Shown: piece after piece, positions 33,313-41,725 of the stretch
Numbering within the stretch: position 1 is the stretch's first letter
Layout of the letters: the number at the start of each line of letters is the position of its first letter
NCBI GenBank assembly: GCA_902809825.1
Contig: LR778114.1
Span: forward strand, 2,506,338 to 2,570,337
Reading direction: 5' to 3'
DNA length: 64,000 bases
Source: Candidatus Hydrogenisulfobacillus filiaventi
Lineage (GTDB): Bacteria; Bacillota; Sulfobacillia; Sulfobacillales; R501
Program-made: the position numbers and the translations under genes
Notes under the pieces: model-generated
The model's input: only the letters and a program-made list of their open reading frames with translations
What the model was told of the DNA's origin: nothing
Databases searched by the model: none

Positions 33313-35397
33313 ATGGTCAGCCGGACCGAGCGGCACCGGCAGCAGCGGCGGCGGGGCTGGCAGCGGGCGGCCGACCGCGCCGGGCGCTGGAGTCTGCCGC
33401 TGCTGGCCCTGTTCCTGGCCCTGCTGGCGGCACCCCTCCCTGCCCTGGCCCCGCTGCCCGCCCTTCCTGCCGACACCATCCTGACCGACCGCTTCGGGCG
33501 GACCGTGGCGCTGCTCTACCAGACCCGGAACCGGATTCCCGTTCCCGCCTCGCAACAGCCGGCGGTGCTCCGCAACGCCGTGGTGGCCATTGAGGATGAC
33601 ACCTTCTGGGTGGAACCGAGTGTGGACCCGGTCGGGATCGTCCGCGCCGCCCTCGCCGACCTGCGGGCGCACCGGATCGTGGAGGGCGGCAGCACCCTAA
33701 CCCAGCAGCTGGTCAAGAACCTGTACCTGACCCCCGCCCGCACCTTCCGGCGCAAGCTGGCGGAGCTGTTCCTGGCCCTGAAGCTGTCCGCCTCCTACGA
33801 TAAGCGCACCATCCTCACCCTGTACCTCAACGATGTCTATTTCGGCGAAGGGGCATGGGGCGCCGAGGCGGCCAGCCGCACCTATTTCGGGCACGGGGCG
33901 GCCTCCCTCACCCTGCCGGAGGCGGCCCTGCTGGCCGGCGTCATCAACGCCCCCAGCTACTACGACCCCTTTATCCGTCCCGCAGCGGCACGGGCCCGGC
34001 GGAACCTGGTGCTGGCCCGGATGGCCACCTTGGGCTATCTAAGCCCGGCGGCGGCCCGCCGGGCGGAGCAGGCCCCCCTCCGGCTGGTCCGGCGGGGCAC
34101 CACGGTCAACCGCGCCCCCTTTTACACCCAGTTTGTGGCGGCCGACCTGCAGGCCCATGCTCCCGCGCTGGCCCGGAACCTGGCCACCGGCGGCTACCGC
34201 ATCACCACCGCCATGGATTGGGTGATGCAGCGGGCCGCGCAGACGGTCTTCGCCAACGACCTGCCCGGCCCCTTCCAGGTCCGCCCGCAGCCCGAACCGG
34301 AGGCCGCCCTGGTGGCGGTGGATCCCCGCACCGGCTACGTGGACGCCCTGGTGGGCGGCCGTGACTGGGCGCGATCCACCTTCAACCGGGCCCTCTACGC
34401 GCACCGGCAGCCGGGGTCGACCATGAAGTACTTCCTGTACACCACGGTGATTAAGGCCGGCTATCCCACCTCCACGGTGCGCCAATCGGCCCCGGTCCGT
34501 TTCCAGGCCGGTCACGGACGCTGGTATGTCCCGCACAATTTCGGGCACGTGTACAACGGCCCCCTGACCATCCGGCGCGCGATCGCCCTCTCCGACAATA
34601 TTGTGGCGGTCAAATGGATGGACACGGTGGGGCCGCCGGCCATGATCGCCACCGCCCACGCCATGGGCATTACCAGTCCGCTGGCGGACAACCTGACCAC
34701 CGCCCTGGGCTCTTCGGCGGTGACCCCGCTGGAAATGGCCCGGGCGGTGGCGCCGCTGGCCAACGGCGGCTACCGGGTCCGGCCGCTGGGCGTTCTACGG
34801 GTCACGGACGGATCCGGGCACGTGCTCTACCAGGCCCGGCCGCAGCGGACACGGGTGCTGTCGCCGGCGGTGGCCTATGTGGTGACCAGCCTGTTCGGGG
34901 CGCCCCTCAACAACCCTCAAGGCACCGCCCATGACCTGCGGGCCGTGTTCACCCGGCCGGCCGCCGCCAAGACCGGGACCTCCTCCGGCCAGCGGGACGG
35001 ATGGCTGGTGGGCTATACGCCGCAGCTGACCTGCGCCGTCTGGGTCGGCAACGACAACAACCGGCCGTTGGACCTGACCGGCGACCGGGCGGCCGGACCG
35101 GCCTGGGCGGATTTCATGGCCACGGCGCTGGCGGGCCACCCGGTGCGCCGGTTCCCCCGCCCGCCGGGGGTGGTGACACGGGAGGTTTGCATCCGCACCG
35201 GGCTGCTGGCCAACGGCTGCTGTACCAGCTACCGGGAGGTCTTCTTAGCCGGTCACACCCCCACCCGGGTCAGCCCCGGGTGCGGCGGATCCGGCGGGGG
35301 TTCGGGCGGCAGCGGCGGCGGCCCGGCCCCCGCCCCGCCCCCCTTGCCGGGTGGGCTGCCGGGCTGGCTGCACCGGCTGCTGCCGTCGCTGTTCTAA
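33313..35397 (+). CDS. Class A penicillin-binding protein
   Basis: Bifunctional peptidoglycan synthase of 694 residues. A basic N-terminus and one membrane anchor (about 27-50) are followed by the GT51 transglycosylase with AIEDDTFWV (catalytic glutamate 94), GGSTLTQQLVKNLYL and KLAELFLALKL, then the transpeptidase with PGSTMK (serine 369), SDN (427) and KTGTSSG (lysine 553). A cysteine-bearing region near the end (CIRTGLLANGCC) and a G/S-rich and P-rich tail close the protein. The first glutamate motif has DD-x-F rather than the common D-x-x-F. It lies alone on the plus strand, convergent with the lipoate/oxoacid dehydrogenase operon. Confidence 0.92.
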   Translation: MVSRTERHRQQRRRGWQRAADRAGRWSLPLLALFLALLAAPLPALAPLPALPADTILTDRFGRTVALLYQTRNRIPVPASQQPAVLRNAVVAIEDDTFWVEPSVDPVGIVRAALADLRAHRIVEGGSTLTQQLVKNLYLTPARTFRRKLAELFLALKLSASYDKRTILTLYLNDVYFGEGAWGAEAASRTYFGHGAASLTLPEAALLAGVINAPSYYDPFIRPAAARARRNLVLARMATLGYLSPAAARRAEQAPLRLVRRGTTVNRAPFYTQFVAADLQAHAPALARNLATGGYRITTAMDWVMQRAAQTVFANDLPGPFQVRPQPEPEAALVAVDPRTGYVDALVGGRDWARSTFNRALYAHRQPGSTMKYFLYTTVIKAGYPTSTVRQSAPVRFQAGHGRWYVPHNFGHVYNGPLTIRRAIALSDNIVAVKWMDTVGPPAMIATAHAMGITSPLADNLTTALGSSAVTPLEMARAVAPLANGGYRVRPLGVLRVTDGSGHVLYQARPQRTRVLSPAVAYVVTSLFGAPLNNPQGTAHDLRAVFTRPAAAKTGTSSGQRDGWLVGYTPQLTCAVWVGNDNNRPLDLTGDRAAGPAWADFMATALAGHPVRRFPRPPGVVTREVCIRTGLLANGCCTSYREVFLAGHTPTRVSPGCGGSGGGSGGSGGGPAPAPPPLPGGLPGWLHRLLPSLF

Positions 35398-35585
35398 CCT
35401 GCTTCATCGCCCAGCCCGACGCCCGCCAGATAGGCGGCCGCGCCCGGCGCCAGCGGCACCGGGCGGTCGGGATGCCGGCGCAACCAGACGGCCGCTTCCG
35501 GGCCGAACAACGGCAGGCCGGCCTCCAGCTCCCGCCGGGCCAGTTCGTAGAGGCTTTCCTCGTACAGGGCTTCGGCATCCACCAC
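35394..35585 (-). CDS. Small hypothetical protein after lipB
   Basis: Sixty-three residues from GTG 35585, five bases after GGAGAGGGG, which contains the end of lipB; the lipB stop is only two bases away. It is acidic at the front (DAEALYEESLYELARREL), with RRHPDRPVPLAPGAAAYL near the end; no cysteines, no membrane segment. No homologue is recognised. Its tight coupling makes it the likely last gene of the 2-oxoacid dehydrogenase/lipoate operon. It overlaps the convergent PBP gene by four bases. Confidence 0.6.
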   Translation of the reverse strand: MVDAEALYEESLYELARRELEAGLPLFGPEAAVWLRRHPDRPVPLAPGAAAYLAGVGLGDEAG

Positions 35586-35587
35586 GG

Positions 35588-36292
35588 CTACCCCTCTCCG
35601 TCCGGCAGGTCCTCCGGGGTGCCCCAGTGCCACGCCAGGTCCCAGACCCGGGCCAGGGCCTCTGCCACCACGGGGCGGACCGCGACCAGATCCGGGGCCG
35701 CGGCCCCCAGCAGCCGGGCCAGGGAGGTGACCCCCTTGTCGCGGATGCCGCAGGGGATGATGCCGGTAAAGTGGCCGAGGTCAGGGGCCACATTCAGGGC
35801 AAACCCGTGGGAGGTAATCCAGCGGCTGGCTTTCACGCCGATGGCCGCAATCTTGGCCGGGCCCTGCGGCTCGTCCACCCAGACGCCGGTATGGGGCGGC
35901 AGCCGGTAGGCCGTGACCCCCCAGGTCGCCAAGGCCCGGATGAGACCCTCCTCCAGGCTCCGCAGGTAGGCATGCAGGTCGCGCCCGTGACGGGTCAGGT
36001 CCAGAATGGGATAGCCCACCAGCTGGCCTGGCCCGTGATAGGTGATGTCCCCGCCGCGGTCCACCTCATAAAGGGCGATGCCGCGGCGCTGCAGGGTGGG
36101 CAGGTCCCAGAGCAGATTGTCCCGGCTGCCGCGGGCAGCCCGGCCGATGGTGTAGACCGGATCATGCTCCACCAGCAGCAGCGTGTCCGGCAGGTGGCCG
36201 CGGCGCACCGCCTCGCCCACGCGGCGTTGCAGGTCCCAGGCCGGACCGTAGGGCATGCGGCCCAGCCAGACCGCCAGGGCCGGGCGGGTCAT
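35588..36292 (-). CDS. lipB: Octanoyl-ACP:protein octanoyltransferase
   Basis: Moves octanoate from acyl carrier protein to the lipoyl domain of E2. The 234 residues show VEHDPVYTIGRAARG, the core RGGDITYHGPGQLVGYPILDL, KIAAIGVKASRWITSHGFALNV (catalytic lysine region) and the cysteine motif GIIPCGIRDKG. ATG 36292 overlaps the lipA TGA by four bases, so it is coupled. Together with lipA it equips the E2 subunit encoded just upstream. Confidence 0.95.
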   Translation of the reverse strand: MTRPALAVWLGRMPYGPAWDLQRRVGEAVRRGHLPDTLLLVEHDPVYTIGRAARGSRDNLLWDLPTLQRRGIALYEVDRGGDITYHGPGQLVGYPILDLTRHGRDLHAYLRSLEEGLIRALATWGVTAYRLPPHTGVWVDEPQGPAKIAAIGVKASRWITSHGFALNVAPDLGHFTGIIPCGIRDKGVTSLARLLGAAAPDLVAVRPVVAEALARVWDLAWHWGTPEDLPDGEG

Positions 36293-37203
36293 CGGTGCAG
36301 CCGGTCCGCCGGCACCTGCTCGGCGGCATGGTAGGAGCTGCGGACCAGCGGGCCGGATTCCACATGCAGGAACCCCATGGCCAGGGCTTCCTCCCGCATC
36401 TCGGCGAACTCCTCCGGAGGGTAGAAACGCTCCACCGCTATATGCTTGGGATCCGGCCGCAGGTACTGCCCCACGGTCAGGACCTCCACCCCATGCCGGC
36501 GGAGGTCGGCAAACACCGCCCGGAGTTCCTCCCGGGTCTCGCCCAGGCCTACCATCAGCCCCGACTTGGTCACGATCCTGGGGTCCAGCTCCCGCACCCG
36601 GCGCAGGAGGTCCAGGCTGCGCTGGTAATCGGCCTTAGGCCGGACCCGCCGGTAGAGGCGGGGGACAGTCTCGATGTTGTGGTTGAAGATCTCGGGCCGG
36701 GCCGCTGCCACCGTGCGGATGGCCGCGGGGTCGCCCTGGAAGTCCGGGGTCAGCACCTCAATCGAGCAGCCCGGACGGCGGGCACGGATGGCGGCAATCG
36801 TCTCGGCAAAGATGCCCGCGCCCCCGTCCGGCAGGTCGTCGCGGTCCACCGAGGTGATCACCACGTGAGCCAGCTCCATGGCGGCCACGGTTTCCGCCAC
36901 CCGGACCGGCTCCGCCCGGTCCACCCCCTGAGGCCGGCCGCTTTTCACGGCGCAGAAGGCACAGTTGCGGGTGCAGATGTCGCCCAGAATCAGAAAGGTG
37001 GCCGTCCGCCGCTCCCAGCAGTCGTAGATGTTGGGGCAGCGGGCCTCCTCGCAGACGGTGTGCAACGCCTGGCTGCGCATGAGGCCCTTGATGTCGCTGT
37101 AGTTGCGCCCCTGGGTGAGGCGGATGCGGAGCCAGGGCGGCAGGTGCTTGGAGGCAGGCCGGCCGGCGGCCGGTGCCTCCCGGGGCTCCTCCGCGGGTGC
37201 CAT
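36289..37203 (-). CDS. lipA: Lipoyl synthase
   Basis: Radical-SAM enzyme that inserts two sulfurs into octanoyl-E2. Both iron-sulfur sites are visible: the auxiliary cluster CEEARCPNIYDC and the radical-SAM CTRNCAFC, followed by SVDRDDLPDGGAGIFAETI and the C-terminal serine segment (GPLVRSSYHA). ATG 37203 follows GGAAGGAGG. It is 304 residues long, normal for the family. It lies 37 bases after the E2 gene and overlaps lipB. Confidence 0.97.
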   Translation of the reverse strand: MAPAEEPREAPAAGRPASKHLPPWLRIRLTQGRNYSDIKGLMRSQALHTVCEEARCPNIYDCWERRTATFLILGDICTRNCAFCAVKSGRPQGVDRAEPVRVAETVAAMELAHVVITSVDRDDLPDGGAGIFAETIAAIRARRPGCSIEVLTPDFQGDPAAIRTVAAARPEIFNHNIETVPRLYRRVRPKADYQRSLDLLRRVRELDPRIVTKSGLMVGLGETREELRAVFADLRRHGVEVLTVGQYLRPDPKHIAVERFYPPEEFAEMREEALAMGFLHVESGPLVRSSYHAAEQVPADRLHR

Positions 37204-37240
37204 GGGGCCTCCTTCCTCCCGCCGCACAGGCAGGCATCAA

Positions 37241-38560
37241 TCAATAGATGGACGTCTCCGGGCCGATGGATTCCAGGTGCTGCTTGACCGCGGTCAGGAA
37301 GCGGCCCGCTTCGGCCCCGTCCACGACGCGATGGTCGAAGGAGAGGCAGATGTTGACCATGGACCGGATGGCGATGCTGTCGCCAATCACCACCGGGCGC
37401 TTGACGATGCGCTCCAGGGTCACAATGCCTACCTCCGGGGCATTGATCACCGGATAGGTGAGCACGGTGCCGACGGCGCCGGTGTTGTCCAGGGTGAAGG
37501 TGCCGCCGGTGATGTCGTCCATGGTGAGCCGGCCCTGCCGGGCCCGCTGGGTCAGGTCCGCCACCTGGTGGGCCAGTCCCACCACATTCTGGCGGTCGGC
37601 ATCCTTGATTACCGGCACCACCAGGCCGCGATCGGTAGCTGTAGCCATGCCCAGGTTGATGCGCTTCTTGTAGACGATGCTGTCGCCGTTCCACTGGGCG
37701 TTCATTTCCGGCACCTGGCGCAAGCCTTCCACTACCGCCCGGATCATGAACGGCACGAAGGTGAGCGGTACGCCCTCCCGTTCCTTGAAGCTGGTCTTGA
37801 GCCGCTCACGCAAGGTGGCCAGCCCGGTCACATCCACCTCGACCATCAGCCAAGCGTGGGGCACGGTCATCTTGGACCGTACCATGCGGTCCGCAATGAC
37901 CCGCCGGATCTGGCTGAGGGGAACCACCTCATCTCCCGGCTCCACCACCGCCGGGGCCGGGGCTATGGCCGGGACCGGCGCCGGGGCCGCCGGAGGCGCC
38001 GCCGGGGTGGGGGCCGCAGCCGGGGCAGCCGGGGCGGAGGGCGTGGGGGCCGCCGCGGCCGCAGCCACTGCCTGGAGGATGTCGCGCCGGGTCACCCGCC
38101 CCCCGGCGCCGGTTCCCGAGACGGTTGCCGGGTCAATGCCGTGTTCGGCCGCGAGCCGCCGCACAGCAGGGGAGTAGCGGCCACGGGGCGGCGCACCCGC
38201 GGGGGCGGGGGCGGCAGGGGCGGCCGCGGAAGGTTCTGCTGCGGCTGGGGTCGCGGGAGCCGCCGGCGGCGAGGCGGCGGCAGGAGCGGCCTCGGCCGGT
38301 GCGGCGGTGGTAGCGGCTCCGCCTGCGACCTCCAGTTCGCACAGGGGTTCGCCCACGGCCACCGTGGCGCCCTCCTCCACCAGAATGCGGGTGATCACGC
38401 CCTCCGCGGGTGACGGCACCTCGGCATTGACCTTGTCGGTCATCACCTCCACCAGGGATTCATACTGGTCGACGTGGTCGCCTGCCTTCTTCAACCATTG
38501 TCCGATGGTGCCTTCGGTGACCGATTCGCCCAGCTGGGGCATGCGTACGATTTCCGGCAT
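37241..38560 (-). CDS. Dihydrolipoamide acyltransferase (E2) of a 2-oxoacid dehydrogenase
   Basis: E2 core of 439 residues: one lipoyl domain (EVMTDKVNAEVPSP, lipoylated lysine near 43), an alanine/proline-rich linker, a peripheral-subunit-binding domain (YSPAVRRLAAEHGIDPATV), a second Ala/Pro linker, and the catalytic acyltransferase with the HxxxDG motif SFDHRVVDGAEAGRFL near the end. ESVTEGTIGQWLKK and TDKVNAEVPSP are closer to branched-chain/mixed 2-oxoacid E2 than to pyruvate E2, but the specificity is not certain. It follows E1-beta in the operon. Confidence 0.9.
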   Translation of the reverse strand: MPEIVRMPQLGESVTEGTIGQWLKKAGDHVDQYESLVEVMTDKVNAEVPSPAEGVITRILVEEGATVAVGEPLCELEVAGGAATTAAPAEAAPAAASPPAAPATPAAAEPSAAAPAAPAPAGAPPRGRYSPAVRRLAAEHGIDPATVSGTGAGGRVTRRDILQAVAAAAAAPTPSAPAAPAAAPTPAAPPAAPAPVPAIAPAPAVVEPGDEVVPLSQIRRVIADRMVRSKMTVPHAWLMVEVDVTGLATLRERLKTSFKEREGVPLTFVPFMIRAVVEGLRQVPEMNAQWNGDSIVYKKRINLGMATATDRGLVVPVIKDADRQNVVGLAHQVADLTQRARQGRLTMDDITGGTFTLDNTGAVGTVLTYPVINAPEVGIVTLERIVKRPVVIGDSIAIRSMVNICLSFDHRVVDGAEAGRFLTAVKQHLESIGPETSIY

Positions 38561-38598
38561 CTTGTCCTCTCCTCTTCGGGCCTGGTCTGCGGGGCGGC

Positions 38599-39585
38599 CT
38601 AGAACCGCGCCAGTTCGCGTGCCGCCGCGGCGATTTTCTCCGGGGTGACCAGAAAGGCGTGCTCGAGGGGAGGGCTGAAGGGCATCGCCGGGACGTCGGG
38701 TCCGGTCAGGCGCCGGATGGGCGCATCCAGGTCAAACAGGGCGTGCTCGGCAATCAGCGCGGCCACTTCCCCGCCGATGCCGCCGGTCAGGTTGTCCTCA
38801 TGCACAATCAGCACCTTGCCGGTCTTGCGGGCGGTCGCGAGGATGGCCTCCACATCCAACGGGCGGACCGTGCGGAGGTCCAGCACTTCGACCGAAATCC
38901 CATCCTCCTTGGCCAGCTGTTCGGCAGCCTTGAGGGCATGCTGCACCACCAGCCCGTAGCCGATGATACTGACGTCGGTGCCTTCGCGCTTGAGGTCGGC
39001 CTTGCCGAGGGGAATCAGGTAGCGCTCCTCGGGCACCTCGCCCTTGACCGACCGGTAGGCCGCCTTGTGTTCAAAGAACAGCACCGGATCCGGGTCGTGA
39101 ATGGACGCTGCCAGCAAGCCCTTGGCGTCATAGGGGGTGGAAGGGATGACCACCTTCAGGCCGGGCACGTGGGCAAAAAACGCCTCCACACTCTGGGAAT
39201 GGTAAAGACCGCCGTGTACCCCGCCCCCGAACGGCGCCCGGATGGTGATGGGTACGTGAAAGTCGTTGTTGGAACGGTAGCGCATGCGGGCGGCTTCTTC
39301 CACAATCTGGTTAAAAGCCGGGGCGATGAAATCGGCAAACTGGATTTCCGGCACCGGCAGCAGCCCGCCTACAGCAGCCCCGATCGCGGTGCCGACAATC
39401 GCGGCCTCCGCGAGCGGGGAGTCAATTACCCGCTCTTCGCCGAACTCCGCCAGCAGGCCGTCGGTCACCCGGAAGACGCCCCCGCGGACCCCGACGTCCT
39501 CCCCATAGATGATGATCCGCGGATCGCGCCGCATCTCCTGGCGCAGGGTTTCGCGGATGGCCTCCAAGAACGTCATTTGCGCCAT
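38599..39585 (-). CDS. 2-oxoacid dehydrogenase E1 component, beta subunit
   Basis: E1-beta of 328 residues that, with E1-alpha, decarboxylates the 2-oxoacid using thiamine diphosphate. GEDVGVRGGVFRVTDGL, SPLAEAAIVGTAIGAAVGG, FADFIAPAFNQIVEEAARMRYRSN and EVLDLRTVRPLD are conserved family stretches. ATG 39585 follows CAGGAAAC. Only one beta gene is present for the two alpha paralogues upstream, so it probably pairs with either. It is 38 bases from the E2 gene. Confidence 0.93.
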   Translation of the reverse strand: MAQMTFLEAIRETLRQEMRRDPRIIIYGEDVGVRGGVFRVTDGLLAEFGEERVIDSPLAEAAIVGTAIGAAVGGLLPVPEIQFADFIAPAFNQIVEEAARMRYRSNNDFHVPITIRAPFGGGVHGGLYHSQSVEAFFAHVPGLKVVIPSTPYDAKGLLAASIHDPDPVLFFEHKAAYRSVKGEVPEERYLIPLGKADLKREGTDVSIIGYGLVVQHALKAAEQLAKEDGISVEVLDLRTVRPLDVEAILATARKTGKVLIVHEDNLTGGIGGEVAALIAEHALFDLDAPIRRLTGPDVPAMPFSPPLEHAFLVTPEKIAAAARELARF

Positions 39586-39652
39586 GTTTCCTGTCCCGGG
39601 GCCCTGGCGGCCGCCGGGCGACCCTCCCTTGTCCGGATTTGCCGATGCGCAG

Positions 39653-40633
39653 TCAGTCGCCGTACACGTAGAGCCCCATGGTGGCGGGGTCGGGATAAGG
39701 TGCCTTGTCGGCGTATTCGGTGGCATCGTCCACCGCCGCCTTAATCTCGGCACGGTAACGGGCCAATTCCTCGTCGGTGAGGATGCCCTCCTCGCGCAGG
39801 CGGCGCTCAAAGGTGATGAGGGGGTCCCGCTTCTTGCGCTCCTGGACCTCTTCCCGTGTCCGGTAGGCGCGGTCGTCGTCGTCGCTGGAATGGGGCACAA
39901 AACGGTAGGTCTTGGCCTCAATCAAGGTGGGCCCTCCGCCCGCACGGGCCCGTTCCACCGCTTCGTGCATCACCTCATAGACCTTGACCGGGTCCTCGCC
40001 ATCCACCACCACGCCCGGCATCCCGTACCCGGCTGCGCGGGCCGCGACGTCGGTGATGGCCATCTGCTTTTTCTGGGGGACGGAAATGGCGTAGCCGTTG
40101 TTCTCATTGAAGAAGATCACCGGCAACTGGAGCACAGAGGCAAAATTGAGGGCCTCATGGAACTCGCCCTGGCTGGTGGACCCCTCCCCGAAGTACGCCA
40201 CAGCCACCCGGCCGTCCTTCAACAGCTTGGAGGCCAGGGCCAGGCCGGTGGCGTGCAGATCCTGGGTGGCCACCACGGCACCGGTGGAGAGGATGTTGAG
40301 GCGTTTGTGCCCCCAGTGGGCCGGCATCTGCCGGCCGGCAGAGTTCGGGTCCTCTGCCTTGGCCAGCAGGTGGAGCATGACCTCGCGGGGCGTCATGCCC
40401 AGAGCCAGCACCAGGGCCAGGTCCCGGTAGTAGGGCACCACCCAGTCGAAGCCGCGCTTCAAGGCGAACGCCGACCCGACCTGGGTCGCCTCGTGTCCGT
40501 TGGAGGAATAGACAATCGCAGCGCGGCCCTGGCGGTTCAGGATCCACATGCGGTCATCCAGCGCCCGGGACAAGGCCATAATACGGTACATTTCCTTCAA
40601 GGTTTCAGGGCTCAGGCTTCCTTCCTGGGTCAC
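39653..40633 (-). CDS. 2-oxoacid dehydrogenase E1 component, alpha subunit (paralogue 1)
   Basis: E1-alpha of 326 residues with GTG 40633 after AAAGGAGA. The thiamine diphosphate site reads FGEGSTSQGEFHEALNFAS followed by ENNGYAIS; the first position is GEG where most relatives have GDG. SSDDDDRAYRTREE, with the phosphorylation-loop serines region, and YYRDLALVLALGMTP are typical of BCKDH-like alpha subunits. It is closely related to the gene directly upstream (40686-41681) and adjacent to E1-beta. Confidence 0.9.
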   Translation of the reverse strand: MTQEGSLSPETLKEMYRIMALSRALDDRMWILNRQGRAAIVYSSNGHEATQVGSAFALKRGFDWVVPYYRDLALVLALGMTPREVMLHLLAKAEDPNSAGRQMPAHWGHKRLNILSTGAVVATQDLHATGLALASKLLKDGRVAVAYFGEGSTSQGEFHEALNFASVLQLPVIFFNENNGYAISVPQKKQMAITDVAARAAGYGMPGVVVDGEDPVKVYEVMHEAVERARAGGGPTLIEAKTYRFVPHSSDDDDRAYRTREEVQERKKRDPLITFERRLREEGILTDEELARYRAEIKAAVDDATEYADKAPYPDPATMGLYVYGD

Positions 40634-40685
40634 TTAGTCTTCTCCTTTCCCTTCGTGCAGTGCTGGGTCCCCGGGCGATCGGCCG

Positions 40686-41681
40686 TCAATCGGCGTAGAC
40701 ATGGTCATAGAGCGTGGCGGGATCGGGCTGGGCGGCCGCCAGGGCGTAGCTGGTGGCATCGTCCACCTCCGCCTGGACCCGCCGGCGCAACTCCTCCTCC
40801 TGTTGACCGTCCCACAAACCCTGCCCCTCCATCCACTCGCGGAACCGCGGGATGGGGTCGGCTGCTTTCTCCTGCTCCCGCAGCGCTGCCGACTTGTACA
40901 CCCGATCATCATCATCGCTCGAATGCGCCGTCAAGCGATGGGTTTTGATCTCAATCAGGGTGGGGCCCTCCCCGGCCAGGGCCCGGCGGCGTGCCTCGGC
41001 GGTCGCCTGGTACACCCCCAAGGGGTCGATGCCCTGCACCACCACGCCCGGGATGCCGTAGCCCGCCGCCCGAACCGCGATATCCTCCACCGCCATGGAC
41101 TTGGACTGCGGCACGGAGATGGCCCACCCGTTGTTTTCCACCACCACCAGCAAGGGCAGGCGGAAAACCGAGGCCCAGTTGAGGGCCTCATGAAACTCGC
41201 CCTGGTTGGTGGATCCGTCCCCCAGAAAGGTGGCAACCACGCCCGGCCGGTGTTGCAGCTTGAGGGCCCAGGCCAGGCCGGCCGCATGGGTTACCTGGGT
41301 GGTCACCGGAGAGGAGCCGCTGAGGATGCGCCGCCGGCGGCTGCCCCAATGGTTGGGCATCTGGCGGCCGCCGGAGGCGGGGTCCGCGGCCCGGGCCAGG
41401 GTGCCCAGCATCACCTCCCGCGGGCTGACCCCCCACATGAGCACGATGACCATGTCCCGGTAATAGGGGGTAATCCAGTCCACCGCCGGGTCCAGGGCAG
41501 CTGCCACCCCTGCTTGTCCGCCCTCCTGCCCATGGCCGGTAATCACGAAGGGCGCCACGCCCTGGCGGGCCAGGATCCAGGCGCGGTCGTCAATGGCGCG
41601 GCTTAGTACCATGTAATAATACATGGTGCGAATGCGCGTCGCGTCGATGCCGAGGCCGTGCACCGTGAGCGAGGTGCTCAT
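40686..41681 (-). CDS. 2-oxoacid dehydrogenase E1 component, alpha subunit (paralogue 2)
   Basis: Second E1-alpha, 331 residues, with the canonical thiamine diphosphate motif LGDGSTNQGEFHEALNWAS and ENNGWAIS, and SSDDDDRVYKS. It shares layout and about half its residues with paralogue 1, so the pair is a tandem duplication. Two alpha genes with one beta gene could widen substrate range (pyruvate and branched-chain oxoacids) or act at different stages. It follows lpd by 44 bases. Confidence 0.9.
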   Translation of the reverse strand: MSTSLTVHGLGIDATRIRTMYYYMVLSRAIDDRAWILARQGVAPFVITGHGQEGGQAGVAAALDPAVDWITPYYRDMVIVLMWGVSPREVMLGTLARAADPASGGRQMPNHWGSRRRRILSGSSPVTTQVTHAAGLAWALKLQHRPGVVATFLGDGSTNQGEFHEALNWASVFRLPLLVVVENNGWAISVPQSKSMAVEDIAVRAAGYGIPGVVVQGIDPLGVYQATAEARRRALAGEGPTLIEIKTHRLTAHSSDDDDRVYKSAALREQEKAADPIPRFREWMEGQGLWDGQQEEELRRRVQAEVDDATSYALAAAQPDPATLYDHVYAD

Positions 41682-41725
41682 GCCGCCTCTCCTTTCACGC
41701 GCCGACGGCGGTCGTGCGTCCGGGA

